Assembly (NCBI GenBank): GCA_031385325.1
Contig: JANNBJ010000234.1
Span: 1-64,000, forward strand
Reading direction: 5' to 3'
Source: SYFY01 sp031385325
Lineage (GTDB): Bacteria > Pseudomonadota > Gammaproteobacteria > Pseudomonadales > Azotimanducaceae
DNA length: 64,000 nucleotides
A program made the position numbers and the translations under genes. Under the pieces are notes generated by a model. The model was not told the origin of the DNA, searched no databases, and saw nothing but the letters and a program-made list of their open reading frames with translations. Shown here piece by piece: positions 52,386-61,629 of this stretch (position 1 is its first letter; each line of letters begins with the position of its first letter).

Positions 52386-53140
52386 GGCTTTGAGCTCCTT
52401 CCATCGACGATCGTCGACCGACCTGAATCGGGGGGATCGGTCAGCGGCGTTTCCATTTCATGACTGTCCCGACCATCTGCGTAGGAACGAGCCAGCGTCT
52501 GGGCAGGCGTGCCGAGAAAGTACCTCAATCTGAACCACCACATGAGCAGGATCGTCTTCACCAATCCACGTGCCTGCCAGCGCCTGGAAGAAGTGGTGAG
52601 GGCAATCGGCAAGACGATGGGCCATGCCAGACGCCGCAATCGAATAGACAACTCAACGTCCTCCATCAGCGGTTGAACAGGCACTCCACCAACACGATCA
52701 AGCAGTTTTCGTTCGATCCAGATGCCTTGATCGCCGGTACAGACGCCAGTCAGCCGGCTGCGCCAATGCATCATCCATGCAACGATCCGCATCCCTTGGA
52801 AATCCGGCTCGAATTGCAGTCGAAACCGGCCCCATCCGCAGACTTGCCCCAGCACCTTTTCAAGCGCATCACCCGGCACGCGACTATCTGCGTGCAGCAG
52901 CCAGACGATCCGACCCTGACTTGCCGCGACTCCCGTAGCCAGCTGCTGGCCCCGTCCCCGGCCTGACTTGATCAGCTTGACCGGATGGCCCGCAACGGCT
53001 GCATCAAGCGCATCCTTGCTCCCGCCGTCTACAACAATCACTTCGATCGCTTGATCATCGAGCGCTGCTGTCAGGTCAGCCAGCAGACTGGTCAACGCAG
53101 GCGCGTCGTTCAGCACGGGGATGACAATACTCAGTCGCAT
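52382..53140 (-). CDS. Family 2 glycosyltransferase (TIGR04283 type)
   Basis: A 252-residue GT2 protein with the nucleotide-sugar segment LSIVIPVLNDAPALTSLLADLTA and VIVVDGGSKD, a DSR variant of the DxD motif (LLHADSRVP) and a C-terminal basic region. It is the partner of the adjacent DUF2064 protein in the rSAM/selenodomain-associated pair. The two overlap by 4 bases (GTGA). No radical SAM gene of this system is visible next to them. Confidence 0.82.
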   Translation of the reverse strand: MRLSIVIPVLNDAPALTSLLADLTAALDDQAIEVIVVDGGSKDALDAAVAGHPVKLIKSGRGRGQQLATGVAASQGRIVWLLHADSRVPGDALEKVLGQVCGWGRFRLQFEPDFQGMRIVAWMMHWRSRLTGVCTGDQGIWIERKLLDRVGGVPVQPLMEDVELSIRLRRLAWPIVLPIALTTSSRRWQARGLVKTILLMWWFRLRYFLGTPAQTLARSYADGRDSHEMETPLTDPPDSGRSTIVDGRSSKP

Positions 53141-53202
53141 GACGACTACGCTAACAGATTTCCGGGGGCGGCTCTGTCAGCCATTGACCATGTTCATGAG
53201 GG

Positions 53203-53607
53203 TCATCGGCCCGGCGGTCGGGACAATTCCAGAACGTCGCAAACCTTGATGCCATCGTAGACCTCGCGCGCCGCATCCCAGACGCGCACGTCCCGGCAGT
53301 TATCGGCGAAGGCGTGTGGAGAGACGTAGCGTGATCCCTGCTCTTCAACGGCAACATAGTCTGGACAGCGCTGCTGCCCACACAGGCTCGGTCGCCCCTG
53401 CGCTTCGTCGACGGTCGAACAGAGTGTCTGCGGGATTCCTTCCACACATAGACAGCCACATTCCAGAAACGCGATTTCGACTGCTCCCGCCAACGAGATG
53501 GCACTCCCGGCCATCGCCCACATGGGCTGCAACGCGCAGATCATTAAAGACCCGATCGCCACTCGGCCTCGACTCCAGGTCTCATGGGGCTTAACACTGC
53601 GGCTCAT
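53203..53607 (-). CDS. Hypothetical cysteine-rich exported protein
   Basis: A 134-residue protein that I do not recognise. After a basic N-terminus there is a hydrophobic segment (VAIGSLMICALQPMWAMAGSAISLAGAVEIAFL), then a cysteine-rich part (ECGCLCVEG, TLCSTVDEA, SLCGQQRCPDY, DNCRDV, KVCDVLE). This suggests an exported disulfide-bonded or metal-binding protein. The ATG at 53607 has GGAG upstream. It precedes the glycosyltransferase pair on the same strand. Confidence that it is a real gene is moderate. Confidence 0.5.
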   Translation of the reverse strand: MSRSVKPHETWSRGRVAIGSLMICALQPMWAMAGSAISLAGAVEIAFLECGCLCVEGIPQTLCSTVDEAQGRPSLCGQQRCPDYVAVEEQGSRYVSPHAFADNCRDVRVWDAAREVYDGIKVCDVLELSRPPGR

Positions 53608-53815
53608 TTCGATCTCCAGTGGCTTTACGCAACACATCATCCGCCAGCAGATGCGCCTCACCTGTGCGTCGGTGACTCATCAAGCTGACGGCAAGTCGAG
53701 GTGCACGCTGTCAGCCATCACATTGCATTTTCGGGCTTCGCCGGTAGAGTGCAGGGCTTTTGCACAACTTCGCTTCGGTGGTGTTGTGTGCAGCCAACGT
53801 GTGCAGGGGAGAGCG

Positions 53816-55539
53816 ATGGGCGATCAGGCGATGTATCAGTTGTACCGGAATACCTGGGCAGAACTCACTGGCCCCGGGGCTCAATTCGAGGTGGTGCCAG
53901 CGTCCGTTCGTGGGCACACCATCAAGAGCTGGAAAAACGCACCGGGCAGTGTTCGGGATGTCTGGCTTGCCTCCACCGCCTTTGCTGAACGCGACTACAT
54001 CGTCTACGAAAACGAACGTCTTACCTATGCGCAGACCCATGCTCGCGTCAACGCTTTCTCCGCGTGGCTGGCAAGTCAGGGAGTACAACCCGGTGACCAT
54101 GTCGCCATTGCTATGCGCAACTTTCCGGAATGGATGCAGGCGTACTGGGCGACGCTGATGATTGGCGGCGTGGTGGTCGGCATGAATGCCTGGTGGGTTC
54201 CCAACGAGATGGCTTACGGCCTCAACGATGCCAAGCCCAAGGTGTTGATCCTCGACCAGGAAAGACTGGAGCGTGTGCTGCCCGTTCGCGGCGAAATTCC
54301 GCCGGTCATCATGGTTGGTGTTCGGCTGACCAACACCGGCGCCGCAGGTGCCAATCACATCATTGATTTCGAAGACGCGATCAAGGCAGGCACCGGCAAG
54401 ACCGTGCCCTCGCCCGCCATCGACCCGGACAGCGATGCAACCATCTTCTATACCTCCGGCACGACGGGTTATCCAAAAGGCGCCCAACTCACCCATCGCG
54501 GCTGCGTCAGCAATCTGTTCAGTCTCATGTTTGCCGGCGCGCTGCAGGCGGGGATCAATGCCAAACGCGGGCTGGTCGATCCAGACGCCAAACCCATCAT
54601 TCCTTCCGCGCTGGTAACCACGCCGCTCTTCCACGTGACGGCTAACAATTGCGCGGCATACTCCATAACGATGACTGGCGGCAAACTGGTGCACATGTAT
54701 CGTTGGGACGCCGGTGAAGCCTTGCGGCTCATCGAGCAGGAACGCATCACGTCCATGAGCGGCGTACCGACGATGGCCCGTGAAGTGATTACGCATCCGG
54801 ATTTTTCGCAGCGGGATACGTCAAGTCTGGTCAGCCTCGGTGGAGGTGGTGCTCAGTTGCAACCCGATCTGGTGCGCAAGATCGATGAGACCGTGGCGAC
54901 TGCACGACCCAGCACCGGCTACGGCATGACAGAAACCTGCGGCATCATCACTTCAATTGGCGCCGACTACTTCATCGACAAACCCGACAGCTGTGGACCG
55001 GCCATGCCGGTTTACGACACCCGTGTGGTTGATGACAAGGGCAACGACGTGCCGCGTGGTACCCCCGGTGAACTCTGGGTTAAAGGTGCACAGGTCATTC
55101 GTGGTTACCTGAACCGCGAAGAGGCAACCGCCAGCAGCATTACCGATGGCTGGCTGCACACCGGTGACATGGCTCGCCTGGATGAAGAAGGATTCATCTA
55201 CATCGTCGACCGCATCAAGGACATGTGCTGCGCGGTGGAGAAAACGTGTATTGCGCCGAGGTGGAAGCGGTGATGTACAAACACGCAGCCATCGCCGAAA
55301 CTACCGTCTTCGGAGTTCCGGATGAGCGGCTCGGTGAAGAAGTTGGCGCCGCGGTATTCCTCAAGACTGACGTGAAGCTTACTGCCGAGGAACTGCGCGA
55401 TCACTGCGCCGGTCTGATGGCCAAGCACAAGATTCCGAAGTACATCTGGTTCGTCACCGAACCACTGCCTCGTAATGCGAGTGGCAAGTTTCTGAAACGC
55501 GAGCTTCGTGACAAGTTTGCGAATACGCTGACCGCTTAG
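53816..55539 (+). pseudogene. Acyl-CoA synthetase (AMP-forming ligase), frameshifted
   Basis: A medium/long-chain acyl-CoA ligase-like gene of about 574 codons. The AMP-binding motif IFYTSGTTGYPKGAQLTH, the TGYGMTETCG motif and the WLHTGDMARLDEEGFIYIVDRIKD motif are intact. Right after KDM (near 55225) the frame shifts by one base. Adding one base between 55225 and 55226 restores the expected LLRGGENVYCAEVEAVMY and the C-terminal domain up to the catalytic-lysine region PRNASGKFLKREL. The first frame otherwise ends at 55273. The ATG at 53816 has a GGGGAG site. This could be a true pseudogene or a sequencing error. Confidence 0.85.
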
Positions 55540-55592
55540 ACCAACCGGCTTGCGGGTCGCGATGATCAACCTGCGTTAAAGGCGTTCGCGAT

Positions 55593-57005
55593 TTACCGTG
55601 GAATCGATGCCATGAGCTTTTTTCGGATGCCTGCCAATGGCGCTGTTTCATCGAGAACAACCTTGCCACCCTGCATGCGCACACCGAGCGCACCGAGTGT
55701 GTCCTGGTACGGCGGCATGCCTGCAGTGTCGGCGTAAAGGTCGTACTTTCGCGTGAAAACTCGCGTCCCGGAAAGTTCATCGAACTTCGTGAACAGCGCC
55801 CTTCCCGCCCACTCGCGGTTCGCCGGAAGACAACAATCCGCCAGCTGGCCGAGCACCGTATCAAGGCTCTGGCGACCATCGGTCTGCCGCCGCAGTTCGA
55901 CGTCCGTCATCAACGCCAGGGCAGCGCCACTCCAGTAGATGAGCATGCGGACGTCCCAGAACGATCGATCTGACGTACCGTTTGGTGACGGAGGATCGCG
56001 AGTTGCATCGGCCGACGCAAACGAGCGCGCCAGTCGCCCCCAGGCTTCCTCTTCGCTATAGATACCGCCGCGGGCAAGTAGCACGTTCTGGTAGTAACTG
56101 GCAAAACCTTCAGAGATCCACTTCTGATCGTCTTGCACATACGGTAACAACAAGTGCGAAAATTCATGTACGGCGGTCCAGTCGTCACGCAACTGCCCAA
56201 GTGTCGCCTCGGGTTTGACAAAGAAGTGCACGACTTCCTCACCACTGCGAATGACATGACCAAAAGGAACCACCGAATCACCAAACAACGATGTCTGTCC
56301 CGGTTCGACCACCACCAGTGCATGTGGATTGGGAAACCGGCCACCAACGCTTGCAACCAGTCCAGCCGCAGCGGTGAGCCAGCTTGTCATGCGTTCGGAT
56401 TGAAGCGCTGAGCCGAGAACGACCACCGGCAGTGATACTGCCTCTACTTGCAGGCTGGACTCCTGCAACCGGCCAAACCACGCCAGGGCATCACCACTGC
56501 CGGGTGACGTCCTCAGTTCATATTGGTTGGCACCGATGCGACGCCACGGCACAAATGCCTGCACACCAGCTGGCAGAACCAGTGCAATTCTCACCACGTC
56601 GTGCGCGGCAAGCTCGGGCAACCACAACCAGTATTCGTGCCCGACCTGTGGCCACTGTGGGCGAAACCGATCGCTCGATCTGCCCGGTTCGATCGAGGCC
56701 GTGTAACGAAGACAGTTCCCTGAAACCTGAAGCGATTCGCCACCTCGCCGCTCGATAGGCTCCCCTGAACATCCTGCGACATCACGCAGCCGGGAAGTAC
56801 CACCCCGAGTGGCCGACAACACCAGTCCGGGCCTCGCCAATCGAGCTTCAACATGGACGCTGGACAGTGAGGCATCAACACTGATGGTGTAGTCGTGCAC
56901 AGCCGCAATCACATGGCCGGCAGGTAGACCGCAGGACAGAACCACAAAAAAAAGTAGCGTCGGCCAAGCCCGACTCAGGCAAGACTTTACAACCGTTGAC
57001 TTCAT
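55593..57005 (-). CDS. Exported gluzincin-type zinc metallopeptidase-like protein
   Basis: A 470-residue protein with a signal peptide (PTLLFFVVLSCGLPAGHVIA), an N-terminal beta-rich region and a zinc motif HEFSH (His280-His284), followed by Glu299 in WISEGFASYYQ as likely third ligand. This resembles the M1/M61 gluzincin arrangement. The natural substrate is unknown. It is divergent from the M13 peptidase gene with 66 bases between the starts. Confidence 0.75.
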   Translation of the reverse strand: MKSTVVKSCLSRAWPTLLFFVVLSCGLPAGHVIAAVHDYTISVDASLSSVHVEARLARPGLVLSATRGGTSRLRDVAGCSGEPIERRGGESLQVSGNCLRYTASIEPGRSSDRFRPQWPQVGHEYWLWLPELAAHDVVRIALVLPAGVQAFVPWRRIGANQYELRTSPGSGDALAWFGRLQESSLQVEAVSLPVVVLGSALQSERMTSWLTAAAGLVASVGGRFPNPHALVVVEPGQTSLFGDSVVPFGHVIRSGEEVVHFFVKPEATLGQLRDDWTAVHEFSHLLLPYVQDDQKWISEGFASYYQNVLLARGGIYSEEEAWGRLARSFASADATRDPPSPNGTSDRSFWDVRMLIYWSGAALALMTDVELRRQTDGRQSLDTVLGQLADCCLPANREWAGRALFTKFDELSGTRVFTRKYDLYADTAGMPPYQDTLGALGVRMQGGKVVLDETAPLAGIRKKLMASIPR

Positions 57006-57071
57006 CGTCCTGCCATCCGCTGAATTACACTACCGCTGGCAATCCTGTTACTTACTTTCTGCGGAGTCCCC

Positions 57072-59138
57072 ATGCGCTGCGTTCTCTGGTTCTTGATCCT
57101 GACACTCGCTGCCTGCTCACAGATCAGTCAGGCACCTGCGCCTGCAGCAGCCGGTTTCGACCCGAAGGAACTGGATGCCTCGATCCGTCCTGTTGATGAT
57201 CTCTTTGCCCACGTGAACGGCAAATGGCTCGATGCCACACCGATCCCGGACGACCAGGTTCGCTATGGTACCTTCCAGCAGATGATCGAGCGTGTGGAAA
57301 CACAGGTTCGAAGTGTGGTTGAAGAAAGTGTGGTGGAAGAAAGTGTGGTTGAAGAAAGCGTGGTGGAAGAAACAGCAGCCCAGCCGAAACCTGCCGGTGA
57401 AGCCAAGTTGATCGCTGATCTGTATCGCGCGTTCATGGATCAGACCACGATCGAGACCGCAGGCCTGAAACCGCTCGACGACCTGTTCACCGACATCGCC
57501 AACCTGAAAACCCACGACGATGTGTGGCGTGCATTCGGCCGACTGGCAGTACAGGGTGTTGAATCACCGATCGGGCTGTTCACCGAAACCGACGCCGACA
57601 ATCCGGATCTGGTATTGGCCTACGCCTGGCAGTCGGGGCTTGGCCTGCCAGATCGGGACTACTATTTTTCCGACGAACCCAAGCTCAAGGCGGCTCGTGA
57701 GGCTTATGTTGCCCACATCGCCCGCCTCTACAAACTGGCGGGCTGGGCGGATGGCGAAGTTGATGCACAGAAACTGCTGGCGCTGGAAACTGTCATCGCC
57801 AATCACCAGTGGACACCGGTGCAGAATCGCGATCGGCAACGGATCTATCGCAACAAGTTCACGCTCATCAAGGCATGGGAACACACCAACGGTCTCGACT
57901 GGCGCAGCTGGTTCGCAGCCCAGGGCTACAACCAGCAAGGCGAGTTCGTACTGGCCCAGGATACCTACTTCGCCGCATTGAAAGACATCGTCTACTCCCA
58001 TGATGTCGAGACCTGGAAGCGATACCTTCGCCTGCGCACACTCAAGACTTTTGCGTCCTATCTGCCGAAAGCCATCGACGAAGAGAACTTTGACTTCGAA
58101 GGCAGGACGTTGCGCGGCCAGCAGTCACAGCGCGAACGCTGGAAGCGGGCGATGTCCATGCTCGATCAACTGGCCGGTGAGCCGCTCGGCAAACTTTACG
58201 TGGCTCGACATTTTCCGGAGAGCGCCAAGGCCCGCATCCGCGCCCTAGTCGAAGAGCTGCGGGTCGCTTATCGGCAAAGCATCGAGCGCAATGACTGGAT
58301 GAGCGACACAACCAGAGCCGCCGCCATCGCCAAACTCGAATCATTCGACATGAAGCTGGGTTACCCGGATGTCTGGCGGGATTTTTCCAGGCTCGCCACT
58401 TCGTCAACGGATCTGCTGGGCAACGTGCGGCGCGCCACCGCATTCGAACACGCCTTTGCCATCAGCCACATCGGCAAAGCCCCGGATCGTAACGAATGGG
58501 GCATGACACCTCAGACCGTCAACGCCTACTACCGGCCAACCGCCAATGAAATTGTCTTCCCGGCGGCGATCCTTCAACCCCCCTTCTTCGATCCGTCAGC
58601 CGACGATGCCGCCAACTATGGGGCGATCGGCGCGATCATTGGCCATGAATTCAGTCATGGATTCGACGACCAGGGGCGCAAGTTCGATGGCACCGGTCGG
58701 CTGCGGGACTGGTGGCAACCGGATGATGCTGAACGTTACGAAGCCCGCACCAAACGGCTTGTTGCCCAATTCAGTGCTTACGAACCGCTCCCGGGTGCGA
58801 AAATCAATGGCGAATTGACACTGGGAGAAAACCTGGCTGACCTGGCCGGCGTCACCATGGCGTTTCGTGCCTACATGGTTTCGTTGGCTGGCACCCCGGC
58901 GCCCGTCATCGATGGACTGACCGGAGAACAACGATTTTTCATCGCCTATGCGCAGGCATGGCGTTTGAAGGCACGGGATGAGTACCTGCGCGAAACGCTC
59001 CTCACCGATCCACATTCGCCAGCCGAATATCGCGTCACCGGCATACTGAAAAACGTTCCCGAATTCCACGCCGCGTTTGGCGCGAAGGAAGGGGATGGGC
59101 TCTACCTTTCACCGGCCGAGCAGGTCCGCATCTGGTAG
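57072..59138 (+). CDS. M13 family metallopeptidase (neprilysin/PepO-like) lipoprotein
   Basis: A 688-residue M13 peptidase with a lipoprotein signal (LWFLILTLAAC). The zinc site is HEFSH (His525-His529), with the third ligand in ENLAD (Glu586, Asp590). The substrate-binding NAYY motif is in VNAYYRPTANEIVFPAAIL. An unusual insertion near residue 81 consists of four copies of a VVEES-like pentapeptide encoded by a 15-bp tandem repeat. It probably degrades oligopeptides in the periplasm or at the outer membrane. Confidence 0.92.
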   Translation: MRCVLWFLILTLAACSQISQAPAPAAAGFDPKELDASIRPVDDLFAHVNGKWLDATPIPDDQVRYGTFQQMIERVETQVRSVVEESVVEESVVEESVVEETAAQPKPAGEAKLIADLYRAFMDQTTIETAGLKPLDDLFTDIANLKTHDDVWRAFGRLAVQGVESPIGLFTETDADNPDLVLAYAWQSGLGLPDRDYYFSDEPKLKAAREAYVAHIARLYKLAGWADGEVDAQKLLALETVIANHQWTPVQNRDRQRIYRNKFTLIKAWEHTNGLDWRSWFAAQGYNQQGEFVLAQDTYFAALKDIVYSHDVETWKRYLRLRTLKTFASYLPKAIDEENFDFEGRTLRGQQSQRERWKRAMSMLDQLAGEPLGKLYVARHFPESAKARIRALVEELRVAYRQSIERNDWMSDTTRAAAIAKLESFDMKLGYPDVWRDFSRLATSSTDLLGNVRRATAFEHAFAISHIGKAPDRNEWGMTPQTVNAYYRPTANEIVFPAAILQPPFFDPSADDAANYGAIGAIIGHEFSHGFDDQGRKFDGTGRLRDWWQPDDAERYEARTKRLVAQFSAYEPLPGAKINGELTLGENLADLAGVTMAFRAYMVSLAGTPAPVIDGLTGEQRFFIAYAQAWRLKARDEYLRETLLTDPHSPAEYRVTGILKNVPEFHAAFGAKEGDGLYLSPAEQVRIW
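57312..57371 (+). repeat. 15-bp tandem repeat, four copies, inside the M13 peptidase gene
   Basis: Four units of AGTGTGGTTGAAGAA with an alternating T/G at one position, so it also reads as two 30-bp units. It is in frame and encodes (SVVEE)4 in the N-terminal part of the mature protein. Copy number could vary by slippage without breaking the frame. Confidence 0.9.
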
Positions 59139-59141
59139 CCT

Positions 59142-59179
59142 TTAGCGGTATTGGGAGCCCTCAGCGGTGTTGGGAGCCC
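59142..59179 (+). repeat. 19-bp tandem duplication after the M13 gene
   Basis: Two 19-bp units of the form TTAGCGGTATTGGGAGCCC (59142-59160 and 59161-59179) with two differences, followed by a degenerate third (GCCGTTGGGGCACTC). It lies in the 123-base gap before the aldo/keto reductase gene, and no other feature is seen there. Confidence 0.75.
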
Positions 59180-59261
59180 TGTCCGCCGTTGGGGCACTCA
59201 TGCGGTTGCGAGCCTATTGACCACGGCGCATAGTCATCAGTGAATTCATCGGGAACTGAAT

Positions 59262-60314
59262 ATGACCAACACTCGTCGTTCCTTCATGCAGTACCTCACG
59301 CTCGCTGGAGTGAGCGCCACGACCCTGTTCAGGGGCAGCGATGCCAAAGCCGCGGTCGCCATGGGTCGGGAAGCAGCAGGGCTCGCTGAGCCATGGCCGC
59401 AGATGACTTACCGCACCCTCGGACGAACCGGGTTTAAAGGCAGCCGTCTGGTATTCGGCTGTGGTGCCGCCCTCTCCAGCCGTCGGCAGGATCGCTTGCT
59501 GCACACCGCTTTCGACGCCGGCGTCAACGTCTTCGATGTCGGCTACAAACACTATTACGACCAAGCCGAAAAACACCTCGCACCTTTTCTCAAACAACGT
59601 GGCGACCGCATCTTTCTGATTTCCAAGGCGATCGTTCCGATTGACAAGGCGCCCCACGAAACTCCGACTGCTGCCGAGTTGAAGACCGCCGCAGTGAAAT
59701 GGAGTGCGCTGCTCGACGAAAGCCTGCTGGAAATGAAAGTTGAACACGTGAATGCCTACTATCAGATGGGTTCCAACAATCCAGCCGTCATTGGCAGCGA
59801 AGAACTCTATCGTGCGTTCCAGGACGCCAAGGCGGCCGGCAAGGTTTCGCATCTCGGACTGAGCACCCACCAGAATGCCGAAGCCGTACTGACCAAAGCC
59901 ATCGACACCGGTTGGTTCGATCTGGCACAGATTGCAGTGACGCCCGGCGGATGGTATGACTGGGAAAGCAAAAAGGTACTCCCGAACACGCCACCCATGC
60001 ACGCACTACGGCCATTGTTTGATCGGGCCAGAAGTTCCGGCATAGGCCTGATCGGCATGAAGGCCGGGCGATTCCTGGCCGGCCGAAATTTCCTTGGCGC
60101 AGGCGACTCCAGTGCATTCGATGGGCAGTACAGCGACACCTTTCTGAAGGCCTCGCTATCACCATTCCAGCGCAGTTATGCCTACGTGCTGGCCAATGGC
60201 CTGGACGCAGTCAACGCCGACATGCAGAACATGCCGCATCTGAAAGAGAACTTCATTGCCGCAGCAACGTCACACGCCTACTTCCCCGATGAAGCGGGGA
60301 CCATGCTGAGCTGA
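59262..60314 (+). CDS. Tat-exported aldo/keto reductase-like protein
   Basis: A 350-residue protein starting with a twin-arginine signal (NTRRSFMQYLTLAGVSATTLF). The mature part is an aldo/keto reductase barrel (TYRTLGRTGFKGSRLVFGCG; FDAGVNVFDVGYKHYYDQAE; GKVSHLGLSTHQ). The usual catalytic His of the Asp-Tyr-Lys-His set is not evident: the strand reads VNAYYQMGSNN where YxxH would be expected. The cofactor and substrate are unknown. Export by Tat suggests it carries its nucleotide into the periplasm or has lost that activity. Confidence 0.82.
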   Translation: MTNTRRSFMQYLTLAGVSATTLFRGSDAKAAVAMGREAAGLAEPWPQMTYRTLGRTGFKGSRLVFGCGAALSSRRQDRLLHTAFDAGVNVFDVGYKHYYDQAEKHLAPFLKQRGDRIFLISKAIVPIDKAPHETPTAAELKTAAVKWSALLDESLLEMKVEHVNAYYQMGSNNPAVIGSEELYRAFQDAKAAGKVSHLGLSTHQNAEAVLTKAIDTGWFDLAQIAVTPGGWYDWESKKVLPNTPPMHALRPLFDRARSSGIGLIGMKAGRFLAGRNFLGAGDSSAFDGQYSDTFLKASLSPFQRSYAYVLANGLDAVNADMQNMPHLKENFIAAATSHAYFPDEAGTMLS

Positions 60315-60407
60315 GTCGAGAGCCCTGATACTTCTGGCAGACCTCTGGGGGAGACGCGTTGCCCGGGTCTGCGTAGACTCGGGCAATCCATACTCGAGAC
60401 GATTGAT

Positions 60408-61601
60408 GTGCGTACGCTCTTCTACCAACCCACCGCTGGCATTGCCGGCGATCTGCATCTGGCCGCCCTGCTCGATCTTGGTGTACCGCTCGAACACCTC
60501 GAAAGCGAACTGGCCAAACTGAATCTGTCCGGGCAGTTCCGACTGGAGGTTACACCTTCCTGGAAGATGGGGATTGGCGGCACACGAGTGATGGTCCACC
60601 AGCAGGATCAACACGACCACCGGCACTACAGCACCATCCAGCGCATCATCAACGACGCCGGTTATTCCCAGGGTGTCACCGAGCGGGCATTGGCCATGTT
60701 CCGTGAGATTGCCGAAGCAGAATCACGCATTCATCGCATCGACATCGAGAAAGTCCACTTCCATGAAGTCGGCGCCATTGATGCCATCGTCGATATCGTG
60801 GGCAGTGCCATCGCCCTGGAGTGGCTGAACGTGGACCATATTGTCAGTGCCGCTGTTGAGCTTGGTGCTGGGCAGGTGAAATGCGCGCATGGACTTTTAC
60901 CGGTACCTGCACCAGCCACCCAGGAGATCATGTTCGGTGTGCCGTGTACCTATGGTGGTGTGCAGGGCGAAGCCACGACCCCGACCGGAGCCGCAATCCT
61001 CAAGGCCAATGTCCGCGAGTACATTCCCAAGGGTCGGTTTACGCCGGAAAAAGTCGGCTATGGCATCGGGCACAAGGACTTCGTGATTCCGAATGTGCTG
61101 CGGGTAGTCCTGGGCGATTACGAAGCCGTAGGCAGTACTGCAACTGATACCCACTTCAAGCTCGAAGCCAATATCGACGACATGACACCCGAGGCCTTCG
61201 AGCCGTTGATGCAGCGCCTGTTTGCCGCCGGTGCAAGCGATGTCTACCACACGCCCATCGTCATGAAAAAAAGCCGTTCAGCGACTTGTCTGACCGTGCT
61301 CGCTGACACCAAACACCGAGATGCGCTGGCTGATCTGATCCTCAATGAGTCGACGACCATCGGCTTGCGTTTACTGAGCTTCAGCAAACGAATACTGCCA
61401 CGTGAGCAGTTGACCATCGCCACCAGCTTCGGCCCGGTTCAGGTGAAACAGGTCACTCAACCCGATGGCCGGCTGCGTCACAAGATCGAGCATGAAGATG
61501 TGATCAGGCTGTCGACGGAAACGGGGATTGACTACCGCACGCTACGAGTCCGACTCGATCGTGAGGTAGATGACGCCCTGCTAAAAATCCGCAATCCTTG
61601 A
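60408..61601 (+). CDS. larC: Nickel-pincer cofactor biosynthesis protein LarC
   Basis: A 397-residue LarC (DUF111) homologue with the N-terminal pattern TLFYQPTAGIAGDLHLAALLDLG. Other signatures are EKVHFHEVGAIDAIVDIVGSAIAL, PVPAPATQEIMFGVP, TTPTGAAIL and VGYGIGHKDF. LarC inserts nickel into the pyridinium-thioacid mononucleotide cofactor of lactate racemase-type enzymes. It starts at GTG (60408), and an ATG two bases earlier is out of frame. No larA, larB or larE is in the window. Confidence 0.9.
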   Translation: MRTLFYQPTAGIAGDLHLAALLDLGVPLEHLESELAKLNLSGQFRLEVTPSWKMGIGGTRVMVHQQDQHDHRHYSTIQRIINDAGYSQGVTERALAMFREIAEAESRIHRIDIEKVHFHEVGAIDAIVDIVGSAIALEWLNVDHIVSAAVELGAGQVKCAHGLLPVPAPATQEIMFGVPCTYGGVQGEATTPTGAAILKANVREYIPKGRFTPEKVGYGIGHKDFVIPNVLRVVLGDYEAVGSTATDTHFKLEANIDDMTPEAFEPLMQRLFAAGASDVYHTPIVMKKSRSATCLTVLADTKHRDALADLILNESTTIGLRLLSFSKRILPREQLTIATSFGPVQVKQVTQPDGRLRHKIEHEDVIRLSTETGIDYRTLRVRLDREVDDALLKIRNP

Positions 61602-61629
61602 CCGCGCATTGAATAGAGGTCAGGGCGGG

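Noticed and set aside
53711..54796. A 361-residue minus-strand frame
   Set aside because: It lies wholly antisense to the acyl-CoA synthetase gene, whose motifs are conserved. Long antisense frames are expected from the codon bias here.
59214..60002. A 262-residue minus-strand frame
   Set aside because: Antisense to the aldo/keto reductase gene and without recognisable motifs.
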